From Pseudomonas fluorescens (GTDB taxonomy: Bacteria > Pseudomonadota > Gammaproteobacteria > Pseudomonadales > Pseudomonadaceae), in NCBI RefSeq assembly GCF_001708445.1, contig NZ_CP015637.1:1985001-2049000 (forward strand): a stretch of 64,000 nucleotides of DNA, read 5' to 3'. Below the pieces are notes generated by a model. That model was not told the origin of the DNA and searched no databases. It saw nothing but the letters and a program-made list of their open reading frames with translations. The position numbers were made by a program, and so were the translations under genes. Positions 8,310-16,507 of this stretch are shown here, piece by piece (the first letter of the stretch is position 1; every line of letters starts with the position of its first letter).

Positions 8310-10016
8310 TCAGTTGTACGTCTGGCCGGACAGCAACTGCAGTTGCTCCACCAGCGGGCCGAGCGCGAGCGCCGGCAAAAAGGTCAGGCCGCCCACCACC
8401 AGCACCACGAACACCAAAAGCAGCATGAACAGCGGGGTTGCGGTGGGGATGGTGCCGGCGCCAGCAGGCACGGTTTTTTTCATCGCCAGGGAGCCGGCCA
8501 CGGCCAGCATCGGCAGCAGGGTGAAGAAGCGCCCGATCAACATCGCCAGGCCGATGGTGGTGTTGAAAAACGGCGTATTGGCGTTCAATCCGGCAAAGGC
8601 CGAACCGTTGTTGGCGGTGCCCGAGGTGTAGGCGTACAGCACCTCACTGAAACCATGCGGGCCAAGGTTATTGAGGCTGGCCATGGTGTCGGGCCAGAGG
8701 GCGGCGAGGGCGGTGAAACCAAGGATGCTGATGGGGGGCGCGAGTACCGAGAGCATCACCAGTTTCATCTCCCGGGCTTCGATTTTCTTGCCGAGGAATT
8801 CCGGGCTGCGGCCAATCATCATGCCTACCAGGAACACGGTCAGCAGGGCGTATTGGATCAGGTTGATAAAGCCCACGCCGTCGCCGCCGAACACACAGTT
8901 GAGCATCATCTGTGCCAGGGGCACGAAGCCGCCCATGGGGGTCAGCGAGTCATGCATGGTGTTGACCGAGCCGGTGGTGGCCGCCGTGGTGGTGGCGATA
9001 AACAGGCTGCTGTCGGCGATACCGAAACGCAGTTCCTTGCCTTCCATGTTGCCGCCGCTTTGTTCCAGCGACAGGGTCTGGTTGGCACCTGCCTGGGTCA
9101 GCCGCGGGTTGCCGTTTTGCTCGGCGCCGTAGACCAGTGCGAGGAAGCCGATGAACAACACCAGGAAGGTGCCGAAAAACACCCAGCCCTGACGGCGCTG
9201 CAACAGCATGCTGCCAAAGGTGTAGGTCAGCGCGGAGGGGATCAGCAACATGCTGAGGATGTGCAGGGCGTTGGTCAGCGGTGTCGGGTTTTCGAAGGGG
9301 TGGGCGGCGTTCATGCTGAAGAAGCCGCCACCGTTGGTACCAATATGCTTGATCGATTCAAAGCTGGCCACCGCACCGACAATCAGTTGCTGCTGCGCAC
9401 CTTCCAGCGTTGTCGCCAGTGCCTGGGAGGCGAAGGTTTGCGGCATGCCCTGCCACACATAGACCAGCGCCATGCCCACGCACAGCGGCAGCATCACGCG
9501 GTAGAGCGTGCGGGTGAAGTCGACCCAGAAATTACCGATATCGCCCGAACTGGAACGGCTCAAACCGCGAATGAAGCCGGCTGCCGCGACCACGCCGGAG
9601 GTGGCGCCGACGCACATCAGAAAGGTGATGACCGCCATCTGGCTGAAGTTCGACAGGCTGGTTTCACCCGAATACGCCTGCCAGTTGGTATTGGTAATAA
9701 AGGACACGGCGGTGTTGAACGCCAGGTCCGGGGTTTGTGCGGCCAGCCCCAAGGGGTTGATCGGCATCACCGCCTGCAGGCGCAGGATGAAATAACCGAG
9801 CAGCATCATCGCTGCGTTCGATAACAGCAGCGCCGAACCGTAGCGAGCCCAGTTCATGCTCTCCCGTGGGTCAATGCCCAACAGGCGATAGGTACAGCGT
9901 TCCGGCAAGGCATGCTGCGTCCCGGTAAACACCCGGGTCAGCCATTTGCCCATCAATACGGCGAGCCCCGTCATCAACCCCAGGACCAGCGCAAATTCCA
10001 GCACAGTGCTTAACAT
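8310..10016 (-). CDS. kdpA: Potassium-transporting ATPase KdpA subunit (channel-like)
   Basis: ATG at 10016 ([11 protein letters not shown]) is preceded by GGAG at good spacing; 26 extra codons could be read further upstream but would overlap the small ORF before it. The 568-residue polytopic protein has the four KdpA selectivity-filter loops: [42 protein letters not shown] and [14 protein letters not shown]. It forms the K+ path of the KdpFABC pump in the inner membrane. The N-terminus is short compared with E. coli KdpA. It is followed directly by kdpC. Confidence 0.96.
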   Translation of the reverse strand: MLSTVLEFALVLGLMTGLAVLMGKWLTRVFTGTQHALPERCTYRLLGIDPRESMNWARYGSALLLSNAAMMLLGYFILRLQAVMPINPLGLAAQTPDLAFNTAVSFITNTNWQAYSGETSLSNFSQMAVITFLMCVGATSGVVAAAGFIRGLSRSSSGDIGNFWVDFTRTLYRVMLPLCVGMALVYVWQGMPQTFASQALATTLEGAQQQLIVGAVASFESIKHIGTNGGGFFSMNAAHPFENPTPLTNALHILSMLLIPSALTYTFGSMLLQRRQGWVFFGTFLVLFIGFLALVYGAEQNGNPRLTQAGANQTLSLEQSGGNMEGKELRFGIADSSLFIATTTAATTGSVNTMHDSLTPMGGFVPLAQMMLNCVFGGDGVGFINLIQYALLTVFLVGMMIGRSPEFLGKKIEAREMKLVMLSVLAPPISILGFTALAALWPDTMASLNNLGPHGFSEVLYAYTSGTANNGSAFAGLNANTPFFNTTIGLAMLIGRFFTLLPMLAVAGSLAMKKTVPAGAGTIPTATPLFMLLLVFVVLVVGGLTFLPALALGPLVEQLQLLSGQTYN

Positions 10017-10029
10017 GTCGTGGCTCCGT

Positions 10030-10113
10030 TCAAATCTTGCCCATGGCGACAATGGCCATGGCAGTCGCAACAAAAAACACCAGGGAGATGCCAATAAACA
10101 TCAGGTCGTACAT
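10030..10113 (-). CDS. 27-residue membrane peptide between kdpF and kdpA
   Basis: ATG at 10113, preceded by AGGGAGTT at proper spacing, opens a 27-codon frame that begins [20 protein letters not shown] and ends MGKI. It is almost entirely one hydrophobic helix. It starts 10 bases after the kdpF stop and ends 13 bases before kdpA. Size, ribosome-binding site and position all resemble kdpF, so it may be a second single-helix Kdp accessory peptide. I do not recognise a named family. It is too short for ordinary gene calling. Confidence 0.65.
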   Translation of the reverse strand: MYDLMFIGISLVFFVATAMAIVAMGKI

Positions 10114-10123
10114 GGCGAACTCC

Positions 10124-10222
10124 CTAGAATTTTTCTGCGCGAATAAGGGCATAGCCCAAGTAAGCGAACAGCCCCACGGCACAGAAGCCGCTGGCGATAT
10201 AGATGAACGTGAGTGTGAGCAC
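10124..10222 (-). CDS. kdpF: KdpF, small subunit of the potassium-transporting ATPase
   Basis: GTG at 10222, preceded by AGGGGAGTT, opens a 32-codon frame. The residues run from MLTLTFIYIASG through GLFAYLGYALIRAEKF. The C-terminal pattern Y-x-x-x-ALIRAE-K/R-F is the KdpF signature. KdpF is a single-span lipid-like stabiliser of the KdpABC complex. It is the first recognised structural gene of the operon, 10 bases before a second small membrane ORF and then kdpA. Confidence 0.85.
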   Translation of the reverse strand: MLTLTFIYIASGFCAVGLFAYLGYALIRAEKF

Positions 10223-10426
10223 GGTGTAACTCCCCTGAATGAATAAGCCGCAATGGCGGACGCGGGGGAGGTTAAGCGCTGGGGTATCAAGCTCGGGCAC
10301 TGATTAGTGGCCCCGGTATTAAGACGGTATATAGACGAGGTTTTGCCGGACGAACGAAAACAAGGGATAGCCCGCCGCCCGGGTATCCCTTGAAAAACTG
10401 GGGTTCTGCTGATTTTGATGGCCTGC

Positions 10427-10543
10427 TTATTTGGCCTTCTTTTTCTTCTCGCTACGGGTGGCGAGGTGTTCGAAACAAAACGCGGCGGTGCCAAAGAGCG
10501 CAATCATTGACAGGACAACCATGCCTAAAGTTGAACTTTCCAC
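10427..10543 (-). CDS. 38-residue single-span membrane peptide upstream of kdpF
   Basis: GTG at 10543 with AGGAAG 7 bases upstream opens a 38-codon frame. It begins MESSTLGMVVLSMIALFG, holds one hydrophobic helix (about 7-24) and ends in a strongly basic tail, SEKKKKAK. It lies 204 bases before kdpF on the same strand. No family is recognised. A clear ribosome-binding site, membrane helix and positive-inside tail make it a plausible small protein; whether it belongs to the kdp transcript is unknown. Confidence 0.55.
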   Translation of the reverse strand: MESSTLGMVVLSMIALFGTAAFCFEHLATRSEKKKKAK

Positions 10544-10727
10544 GATGACTTCCTACGGGGGGTGGGGGGTAGGAAGTGACGGTAGAGTGTCCGGGGTTAG
10601 TTGCTCAATAGAGGCGACATAATCGTTATGGCGAATGGGCAAACTATACGAACTCTTTACGAAAAGCAGAACAGCACAGCCTCTGCCTGATCTAATGCAA
10701 TCTAAATGCGGGAGGCTCCCCTACCCC

Positions 10728-10860
10728 TGTGGCGAGCGGGCTTGCCCCGCGTTGGGCTGCGCAGCAGCCCCAATAAGAGCGCTGCAGTGTGCCAGGCAGC
10801 TCCGGGGCTGTTTTTTGGGGCTGCTGCGCAGCCCAACGCGGGGCAAGCCCGCTCGCCACA
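10728..10860. repeat. Perfect 45-bp inverted repeat (REP pair)
   Basis: The arms 10728-10772 and 10816-10860 are exact reverse complements over 45 bp, separated by 43 bases. Each begins or ends with the REP core TGTGGCGAGCGGGCTTGCCC. The element lies between the kdp leader and the catalase-like gene (both on the minus strand). The rest of the 10544-10962 gap holds only the 10861-10918 element and a short unassigned stretch next to the catalase stop. Confidence 0.9.
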
Positions 10861-10918
10861 ACAACCCGGTCGTTTAATGGGGAGGTTTCAATTCTTAATA
10901 ATCAATAAGTTATTTTTG
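10861..10918 (-). repeat. AT-rich interspersed sequence next to REP, copy A
   Basis: On the minus strand this contains a 27-bp stretch (from AAAATAACTTATTGATTATT) identical to 47824-47850, followed by a CCTCCC...TTAAACGACCG segment and then a REP core, in the same order as at 47824-47890. The match shows a composite repeat larger than a REP. Confidence 0.75.
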
Positions 10919-10962
10919 AGGGGCGTGCTCCCACCACTTGACGGAGTCCTGCCCCCCCAACC

Positions 10963-12126
10963 TTACAAGTTGCGGCTGTGCCGATAATCACTCACCGCCT
11001 CATACACGGCTTTACGCAAGCGATTGATCCCCCCGATGGGCCGGTGCGCCTCTACCCCAAACCACGGGTTGAACGACTGGTTGTCGCACGCCAGGTTAAG
11101 CGCGGGTGTATCGAAATCCTGTGGCGGGATCTTCACCTTCGCCACGGTTTCATAGGGCGCATCGCTTTCCTTCCATTCGATGCTGGTGTCTTCGATCGGC
11201 ATGTACTTCTGCGGGTTCTGCCGCTGGATCTGCAGCACGAAACACGCCGGTACGCGATCGGTGGACAACTGCTGGTTCAAGGCACTGCGCAGGAAATTCG
11301 GCAGGTCCTGGTTCTGTTTCGGCAGCACGTATTCCGGGCAGCTCTGCGGGTCGGGCGCGACACGGAACTTGGCGTTGGCCGCACCGAACTTATAGGGCGA
11401 AACCGAAAAGTAGGTGGTCTGCGTTGGGCTGGCCGGCGCGAGGGCCAGGGTCGCCAGGGCGATAAACAGGTGGCGCACTTGCCAACTGCGTGGGTCGGCC
11501 TTGGGGAAGAACGCCAGGACTTTCTTGCCGTCGGCCTGGGCGCCGATGTTCTGCGCGTATTCAGCCACATCGCTGACAAAGAAGTTCGGGTGGCTGAACA
11601 TCACGAAGTCCTGTTCGGCCCGCGCCTGCTGGTCCGCCAGCAGCTGCTTACCTGGCACATCGAGCAGCTTGAGCGCCATGCCGCGCGCATCGCGGATGCT
11701 GTCGAACTGCGGGTAGGCGTTGCCGTTGGACAGGCGCATCATCGCCTGCCAGGTCTTGTCCGGCTCAGCGAAGACGCCCTGGCGCAATGCCGGATCGAGG
11801 TCGGCGGGCACGCTGACTTCGGCCTTCACGCAACCATGGGCCTTGGCATGGGCATCGCGCAGGTAACGCGTGCCTTCGCGGTGCTGGTCAACGATGCGCA
11901 CAGCGGTCTGGATAATGCCTTGGGTCATCACCGCTTCACCGGGCGGGATCTGCTCATCCGGCGACACCGGGCCGCTGTGCTGCCAGGCAAACCACGCCGT
12001 GCTCGCCAGCCAGCCGAGCAGGCCCAGGCCCACCAGCCACAGCAGGGTCTTGCCGAGAAACGCGCCGATGCGCAGCCACAGGCGGGCAAGCAGGGAAGGT
12101 TGGTCGTATCGAGATCGGATCATCAT
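10963..12126 (-). CDS. Catalase-family (haem) protein, membrane-anchored
   Basis: The 387-residue protein has an N-terminal membrane helix (about 24-48) and then a catalase fold. The distal-side motif RDAHAKAHGC corresponds to the catalytic His segment of catalases. FDSIRDARGMALKLLD matches the conserved RDPRGFAVKF region. The C-terminal RKAVYEAVSDYR carries a candidate proximal Tyr haem ligand. Relatives are annotated as catalase family proteins; many are peroxidase-like rather than true catalases. It overlaps the preceding di-haem peroxidase gene by 4 bases (ATGA), so the two proteins are probably made together and act at the outer face of the inner membrane. Confidence 0.8.
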   Translation of the reverse strand: MMIRSRYDQPSLLARLWLRIGAFLGKTLLWLVGLGLLGWLASTAWFAWQHSGPVSPDEQIPPGEAVMTQGIIQTAVRIVDQHREGTRYLRDAHAKAHGCVKAEVSVPADLDPALRQGVFAEPDKTWQAMMRLSNGNAYPQFDSIRDARGMALKLLDVPGKQLLADQQARAEQDFVMFSHPNFFVSDVAEYAQNIGAQADGKKVLAFFPKADPRSWQVRHLFIALATLALAPASPTQTTYFSVSPYKFGAANAKFRVAPDPQSCPEYVLPKQNQDLPNFLRSALNQQLSTDRVPACFVLQIQRQNPQKYMPIEDTSIEWKESDAPYETVAKVKIPPQDFDTPALNLACDNQSFNPWFGVEAHRPIGGINRLRKAVYEAVSDYRHSRNL

Positions 12127-13934
12127 GGCAGTTGTTGCTCCAGCGGGCCGCCCAGCACTTTCAGGTATTCCAGCAGCGCCCAGCGTTCCTGCGGCAACAA
12201 GCCACGGCCGATGACGCCATTGCCACGTTGGCCGGCACGGAATTCGTGGCCGCTGTTGTGGTTGCCGGTGATTTTGGTATCGAACAGGAAGGCATTCTTG
12301 AAGGCTGCGGTCTCAAAGCCCAGGTGACGCGGGTCGTAGTTGAAGGTGCCTTTATAGAAGGTGGTACTGCGTTCGTCCTGGGGCGAGAGCAATTGGTAGA
12401 TCGTCGGCACGGAGCCGTTATGCAGGAACGGTGGGGTGGCCCATACGCCGGCTAATGGCCGCGCCTTGTAGGCGCGCAACTCGCGCACGCCGATAGGCAG
12501 GCCGTAACCGTCCAGGCGCGGCCGCTCGGCCGGGGTCACACCGGCAGCGCGGTAGGCGTGGTCCTCAACGAAGGCGGTGACGTAGGCCAGGCCCTTGGCC
12601 ACCGAGACTTTTTTCAGGTCCAGTGGTTCGGTGGGCGTGGGGTGCAGTTCGACATTGAGCTTGGCCAGTTCCGCAGGGTCCCATTGCAGGGCGCTGAGGT
12701 CATAGCGCTGGTCGGCAATGTTGCTGGCGGTGCCCGGGTCGGTCCCGATGTAGTCCACCGGGAGCATCTTCAGGTGCTGCACCGGGCGGCCCTGTTCCTG
12801 GGTGACGGCCGGCACATGGCAGCCGGCGCAGTTCTCGGTGAACAGCGCGCGGCCTTGGGCCGCGAGGGGCTTGTCGATGGCGCCGAACAGATCTTCCGGC
12901 CAGGTGGGGGGCTTGAGGCGTTGCAGGGTTTCTTCGATCAGGTTCAGGTCGCGCACGCGCACGCTGGACGGGTAGCGCGCATCGCCCTGGAGCGGCTGGC
13001 CGGCGCCGTCGAAGAACGTCAGGGTCGCGCCCACGCCGAGGGCTTCGCCGATATTGCGGGCCATGGGTTGCTGGGCTGAACCGTTCCATTGCACCCAGTC
13101 GAAGGTCCAGATATCCCACAGTTGCGGGTAGTCCACAGGTGCGTTGGCAACGCGGTAATTATCCGGAGAAATGGCATCGCCGAAGCTGGCGTTGGCGATG
13201 CGGCCAAAGGCGTCGGTGCGTCCCGGGCCTTCTTCGGTGGGGTAGAGGCCGCGATGGGTGTCATTCCAGGCGACTTTGAGGAACCGGTTCAGCGACTGTT
13301 TGAAGTCCTGGCGCAGTTGCTCCTTGTTGTGATCGTCGTAATCGTGACCCAGCACGTGGCGGGCGAAACGCTCGAATTTCCACGGGTTGTAATACGTTGC
13401 CGCAAGGCTGGCCACCAGGGCCTGGCCGAAACTGCCGCCGCGCAAGGTGGGCACGCTGGAGGGCAGCACGTGCTGCGCGGAACCCCCGTCGATACGCAGG
13501 GCCTGGCCGTTGAAGTGAAGCTCGCCGGTGTGGCAGGCGGCACAGGTGATATCCAGGTATTCGCTGGGGTCGTCGGCGTTCTTGTGTCGGGCGAAACCCA
13601 CGGGCAGGTTGCCGGGGTTCTGCGCGGTGGGCACTTGCTTGGGGTCTACCAGGAAACCGAAGCGCGCCAGGTACTCGGGCGTGGCAAAGCGCTGATCGGA
13701 AAACGGCAACTCCAGGGCAGTGAACCAGTCGTAATGCAGGCCCTTGACCTGGGTGCCCTGGGGCGTGAAGTAATAGGTCTGGCGGTCGGCGGCACTCCAT
13801 TGATCCTGGTAGTGCACCTGCTTCACGGGGACGTAGTCCGGCAACTTGGGATTGACGGTGTAATAGATCACCACGGCCAGCAATAGGGCAAAAATGGCGA
13901 ATATCAGCAGTAAAACACGGGAAAAAATGCGCAA
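12123..13934 (-). CDS. Di-haem cytochrome c peroxidase-like protein
   Basis: TTG at 13934 (LRIFSRVLLLIFAIFALLLA) has AGGA 8 bases upstream and puts a membrane anchor right at the N-terminus; a longer frame to 14042 exists but adds a hydrophilic tail before the anchor. The 603-residue protein has two CxxCH haem sites, CAACH in the N-terminal third and CAGCH in the middle. A C-terminal region (WATPPFLHNGSVPTIYQLL) is typical of the bacterial di-haem peroxidase/MauG superfamily. It is translationally coupled to the catalase-like gene. The substrate is unknown; peroxide or a periplasmic oxidation target is plausible. Confidence 0.8.
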   Translation of the reverse strand: MRIFSRVLLLIFAIFALLLAVVIYYTVNPKLPDYVPVKQVHYQDQWSAADRQTYYFTPQGTQVKGLHYDWFTALELPFSDQRFATPEYLARFGFLVDPKQVPTAQNPGNLPVGFARHKNADDPSEYLDITCAACHTGELHFNGQALRIDGGSAQHVLPSSVPTLRGGSFGQALVASLAATYYNPWKFERFARHVLGHDYDDHNKEQLRQDFKQSLNRFLKVAWNDTHRGLYPTEEGPGRTDAFGRIANASFGDAISPDNYRVANAPVDYPQLWDIWTFDWVQWNGSAQQPMARNIGEALGVGATLTFFDGAGQPLQGDARYPSSVRVRDLNLIEETLQRLKPPTWPEDLFGAIDKPLAAQGRALFTENCAGCHVPAVTQEQGRPVQHLKMLPVDYIGTDPGTASNIADQRYDLSALQWDPAELAKLNVELHPTPTEPLDLKKVSVAKGLAYVTAFVEDHAYRAAGVTPAERPRLDGYGLPIGVRELRAYKARPLAGVWATPPFLHNGSVPTIYQLLSPQDERSTTFYKGTFNYDPRHLGFETAAFKNAFLFDTKITGNHNSGHEFRAGQRGNGVIGRGLLPQERWALLEYLKVLGGPLEQQLP

Positions 13935-14192
13935 GATGGCTATCCTTGTCTCGGCCTTGTCGAGGGGTTGCGTTGTTATGCCACTACGCCACAAGTGCGG
14001 CAAGTGGCCATGAGGCTGGTAGTAGGCGGACCCACGATCCATCGCGGGGGCCCATCATGAATGAAAATGCTTTTAAACACGTGAACTTATCAGAAGTTTC
14101 CTGCTCACATGCCGGTAGCCATTGGTCGTGGCCGCCTGATAAGCTCGCGACTTTATTCAAATGCCCTTTTGGCGCATGAACAAGGAAATAGC

Positions 14193-14924
14193 ATGAAACA
14201 GCATCGGTTGGCGGCGGCGGTGGCCCTGGTTAGCCTGGTACTTGCGGGTTGTGATTCGCAGACCAGCGTAGAGCTGAAAACCCCGGCGCAGAAAGCTTCC
14301 TACGGCATCGGCCTGAACATGGGCAAGAGCCTTGCCCAAGAAGGCATGGATGACCTGGACTCCAAAGCGGTAGCCCAAGGCATCGAAGATGCCGTTGGCA
14401 AGAAAGAACAGAAGCTGAAAGACGACGAACTGGTTGAAGCGTTTGCCGCACTGCAGAAGCGTGCTGAAGAACGCATGGCCAAGATGAGCGAAGAGTCGGC
14501 AGCCGCCGGCAAGAAATTCCTCGAAGACAATGCCAAGAAAGACGGCGTCGTCACTACCGCTTCCGGTCTGCAGTACAAGATCGTGAAGAAGGCCGATGGC
14601 CCTCAGCCTAAGCCTACCGACGTGGTGACCGTTCACTACACCGGCAAACTCACCAACGGCACGACCTTTGACAGCTCCGTGGATCGCGGTAGCCCGATTG
14701 ACCTGCCGGTCAGCGGTGTGATCCCTGGTTGGGTCGAAGGCCTGCAACTTATGCACGTTGGCGAGAAGGTCGAGTTGTACATCCCGTCCGACCTGGCTTA
14801 CGGCGCCCAGAGCCCGAGCCCTGCGATTCCAGCCAACTCCGTGCTGGTATTCGACCTGGAACTGCTGGGCATCAAGGACCCGGCCAAGGCTGAAGCCCCT
14901 GACGCACCAGCCGCCAAGAAGTAA
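14193..14924 (+). CDS. FKBP-type peptidyl-prolyl cis-trans isomerase, lipoprotein
   Basis: ATG at 14193 follows AAGGAAAT and gives a lipoprotein signal with lipobox LVLAGC (Cys20). The mature protein has the FKBP N-terminal dimerisation domain (about 30-125, helical, KASYGIGLNMGKSLA) and an FKBP catalytic domain (about 140-232; VTVHYTGKLTNGTTFDSS, VIPGWVEGLQLM, IPANSVLVFDLELL). This is the Mip/FkpA architecture, a periplasmic chaperone and prolyl isomerase. The tail is Ala/Lys rich. A terminator follows immediately. FkpA-like and FklB-like names are both used for this family. Confidence 0.9.
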   Translation: MKQHRLAAAVALVSLVLAGCDSQTSVELKTPAQKASYGIGLNMGKSLAQEGMDDLDSKAVAQGIEDAVGKKEQKLKDDELVEAFAALQKRAEERMAKMSEESAAAGKKFLEDNAKKDGVVTTASGLQYKIVKKADGPQPKPTDVVTVHYTGKLTNGTTFDSSVDRGSPIDLPVSGVIPGWVEGLQLMHVGEKVELYIPSDLAYGAQSPSPAIPANSVLVFDLELLGIKDPAKAEAPDAPAAKK

Positions 14925-14940
14925 TCGGCGCCTGAACACC

Positions 14941-14973
14941 CAACGCCCCGTCTCGACGGGGCGTTGTCGTTTC
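14941..14973 (+). terminator. Rho-independent terminator after the FKBP gene
   Basis: The stem CAACGCCCCG / CGGGGCGTTG (10 bp, short TCTCGA-containing loop) is followed by the T-rich TCGTTTCT. It starts 16 bases after the FKBP stop. Confidence 0.75.
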
Positions 14974-15178
14974 TGCGGTTCCCCCATTCACGGCTCCGCC
15001 AATCCAAACGAACGTCCGCAACGTGAAACAGTCTGATATAAGGTTCGAGTACGGCTATCCGCACGCAAGCGCCAAGTCAATGAATTCTTGGGTTTTTTTC
15101 ATGTGCGCAAAAAACGCCCGATCTGACTGCAAGCCTTGTAAACCGTGGCTTTCAGCCAGGAAAACGGGCTCTGTTCAC

Positions 15179-15209
15179 AAGGTTATCCACAATTTGTGTG
15201 GATAACCTT
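15179..15209. promoter_or_regulatory. 13-bp palindrome containing two inverted DnaA-box sequences
   Basis: AAGGTTATCCACA (15179-15191) and TGTGGATAACCTT (15197-15209) are perfect inverted repeats with a 5-base loop. Each contains the exact DnaA box TTATCCACA. It lies 28 bases upstream of the YkvA-family gene. It could be a DnaA-binding site, a terminator-like hairpin (TTTTCT follows), or both. The rest of the 14974-15236 gap shows nothing I recognise. Confidence 0.5.
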
Positions 15210-15236
15210 TTCTGTTGCCTGGAACTGGAGTGACGA

Positions 15237-15692
15237 ATGAAACCACCCTTCAATTTCACCCGCTTCCTGCCCATGGCCGCTCGCCTGCTCGGCCGTGGAC
15301 GGTTGCCGACCCTGCTGTTCGCCGTTGCCGCCAAGGGCTCAAGCCAGGGGAACCGCTTGGGCAAACTCAAGGATGACCTCAAGCTGCTCCAGTCCCTGTG
15401 CCTGGCCTACTGGCGCGGCGAGTACCGTGCGATCAGTCCCAAGGCGCTGGTTTCGGTGGTGGCGGGGCTGATGTACTTCCTCAGCCCGGTTGATGCGATC
15501 CCGGACTTTATCCCCATGTTCGGCATGCTCGACGACATTGCGGTGCTGGCATGGGTCATGAAGACCCTGGAAGGCGAACTCAGCGCTTTTCGTGCCTGGC
15601 GTGAGGCGCAGCGCCCGGAAAAGCTCGCCGTGGTCGAGCGGCTGCCTGCGACACCGGCCTTGCTGGCCAATGAAAACCCGCAAAAAAACTGA
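15237..15692 (+). CDS. YkvA-family (DUF1232) membrane protein
   Basis: The 151-residue protein carries the DUF1232 signature LMYFLSPVDAIPDFIPMFGMLDDIAVLAWV (about 77-106), a helical hairpin found in small membrane-associated proteins of unknown function. ATG 15237 is preceded by GGAGTGACGA. It precedes the HTH gene pair on the same strand by about 108 bases. Biochemical role is unknown in the family. Confidence 0.85.
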   Translation: MKPPFNFTRFLPMAARLLGRGRLPTLLFAVAAKGSSQGNRLGKLKDDLKLLQSLCLAYWRGEYRAISPKALVSVVAGLMYFLSPVDAIPDFIPMFGMLDDIAVLAWVMKTLEGELSAFRAWREAQRPEKLAVVERLPATPALLANENPQKN

Positions 15693-15764
15693 CGACAGTG
15701 CTATCCCCCTGCGACCTTTGTGGCTGTTAGGATTACACTCTTAAGAAGGTGCTTAAGGAAAGTG

Positions 15765-15777
15765 CTTACTTAGTAAG
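15765..15777. promoter_or_regulatory. Palindromic operator candidate upstream of HTH gene
   Basis: CTTACT-T-AGTAAG is a perfect 13-base palindrome 23 bases before the HTH gene's ATG. Just upstream, GGTGCTTAAG and AAGTGCTTAC repeat a similar half-site. HTH_3-type regulators commonly bind such sites at their own promoter. Confidence 0.4.
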
Positions 15778-15800
15778 TGTTGTTATCCTACGGGGCGGTC

Positions 15801-16139
15801 ATGGATATTCAGATAATTTCACGGAATGGCGAACCCGAATATGCGGTGTTGCCATGGGATCAGTACCAGGCGCTGCTAAAAGCTGCCGGTCAGCAACAGC
15901 CTACGTCACCTTCGCCTTCTACTGCCCAAGCCGCTGTCGCCCAGGACCTGCGCCCGCTCGCTGACCTGCGCGGCTTGCGCGAAGCCAAGGGCCTGGCCAT
16001 CGAGACCCTGGCGCGTACCGTGGGTATCAGCCCCTCGTATCTTGGATTGATCGAAAGTGGTGAACGCCAGCCGGATGCCGCGATCCGCCGCAGCCTGGCC
16101 TGGGAACTGGGCGTTGCAGGTTGGAGGGACGAGTCTTGA
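15801..16139 (+). CDS. XRE/HTH_3-type DNA-binding protein
   Basis: The 112-residue protein has an antitoxin-like N-terminus (MDIQIISRNGEPEYAVLPWD, resembling Phd/HigA-associated leaders), a Gln/Pro/Ser linker, and a C-terminal helix-turn-helix (about 55-107: LREAKGLAIETLARTVGIS, SYLGLIESGERQPD). ATG 15801 was preferred over GTG 15777, which overlaps the palindromic operator. Its stop TGA overlaps the TTG start of the next gene, indicating coupling. It is probably an autoregulated repressor; whether it neutralises its neighbour is not known. Confidence 0.75.
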   Translation: MDIQIISRNGEPEYAVLPWDQYQALLKAAGQQQPTSPSPSTAQAAVAQDLRPLADLRGLREAKGLAIETLARTVGISPSYLGLIESGERQPDAAIRRSLAWELGVAGWRDES

Positions 16140-16507
16140 GCTTACGTATCAGCCGTCAACACTGGGATGGGTTATTGAATGAACTGGACCAGGCGCGCCG
16201 CCAGCGCCATCTGCTGACCTACCGCGCACTGCTGGAGCGCCTGCAATTTCCCACGCCGGCCATGCAAACCCTGGCCGCCGCGCTGGAACACCTGGCTGCG
16301 CTGGACGCCAAGGCCGAGCAGCCGTTACGCAGCTCCCTGGTGATCAGCCAGGGCGCCAGCCGCCTGCCGCGCACCGGCTTCTTTGAGTGCGTGGAGCGCC
16401 TGGGGCGTTTCAGCGGGCCATCCGATGGGGTGGCCGCCGCCTCCTGGCACGCCTCGGAAGTGGTGCGCGTATTCGAATACGAGTACCCGGAGTCCGCCGA
16501 GGCCTAA
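16136..16507 (+). CDS. Conserved hypothetical protein coupled to HTH gene
   Basis: TTG at 16136 overlaps the upstream stop (TTGA) and is preceded by GGAGGG at ideal spacing. The 123-residue product starts MSLRISRQHWDGLLNELD. It has a helical N-terminal half and a C-terminal half with SLVISQGASRLPRTGFFECV. I recognise no domain. It ends in a convergent 4-base overlap with the EAL-GGDEF gene. The HTH-plus-small-protein pairing is reminiscent of toxin-antitoxin operons, but nothing in this sequence resembles a known toxin. Confidence 0.7.
   Translation: MSLRISRQHWDGLLNELDQARRQRHLLTYRALLERLQFPTPAMQTLAAALEHLAALDAKAEQPLRSSLVISQGASRLPRTGFFECVERLGRFSGPSDGVAAASWHASEVVRVFEYEYPESAEA

Noticed and set aside
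14057..14179. 40-codon plus-strand ORF upstream of the FKBP gene
   Set aside because: No convincing Shine-Dalgarno and no recognisable motif; probably part of the leader.
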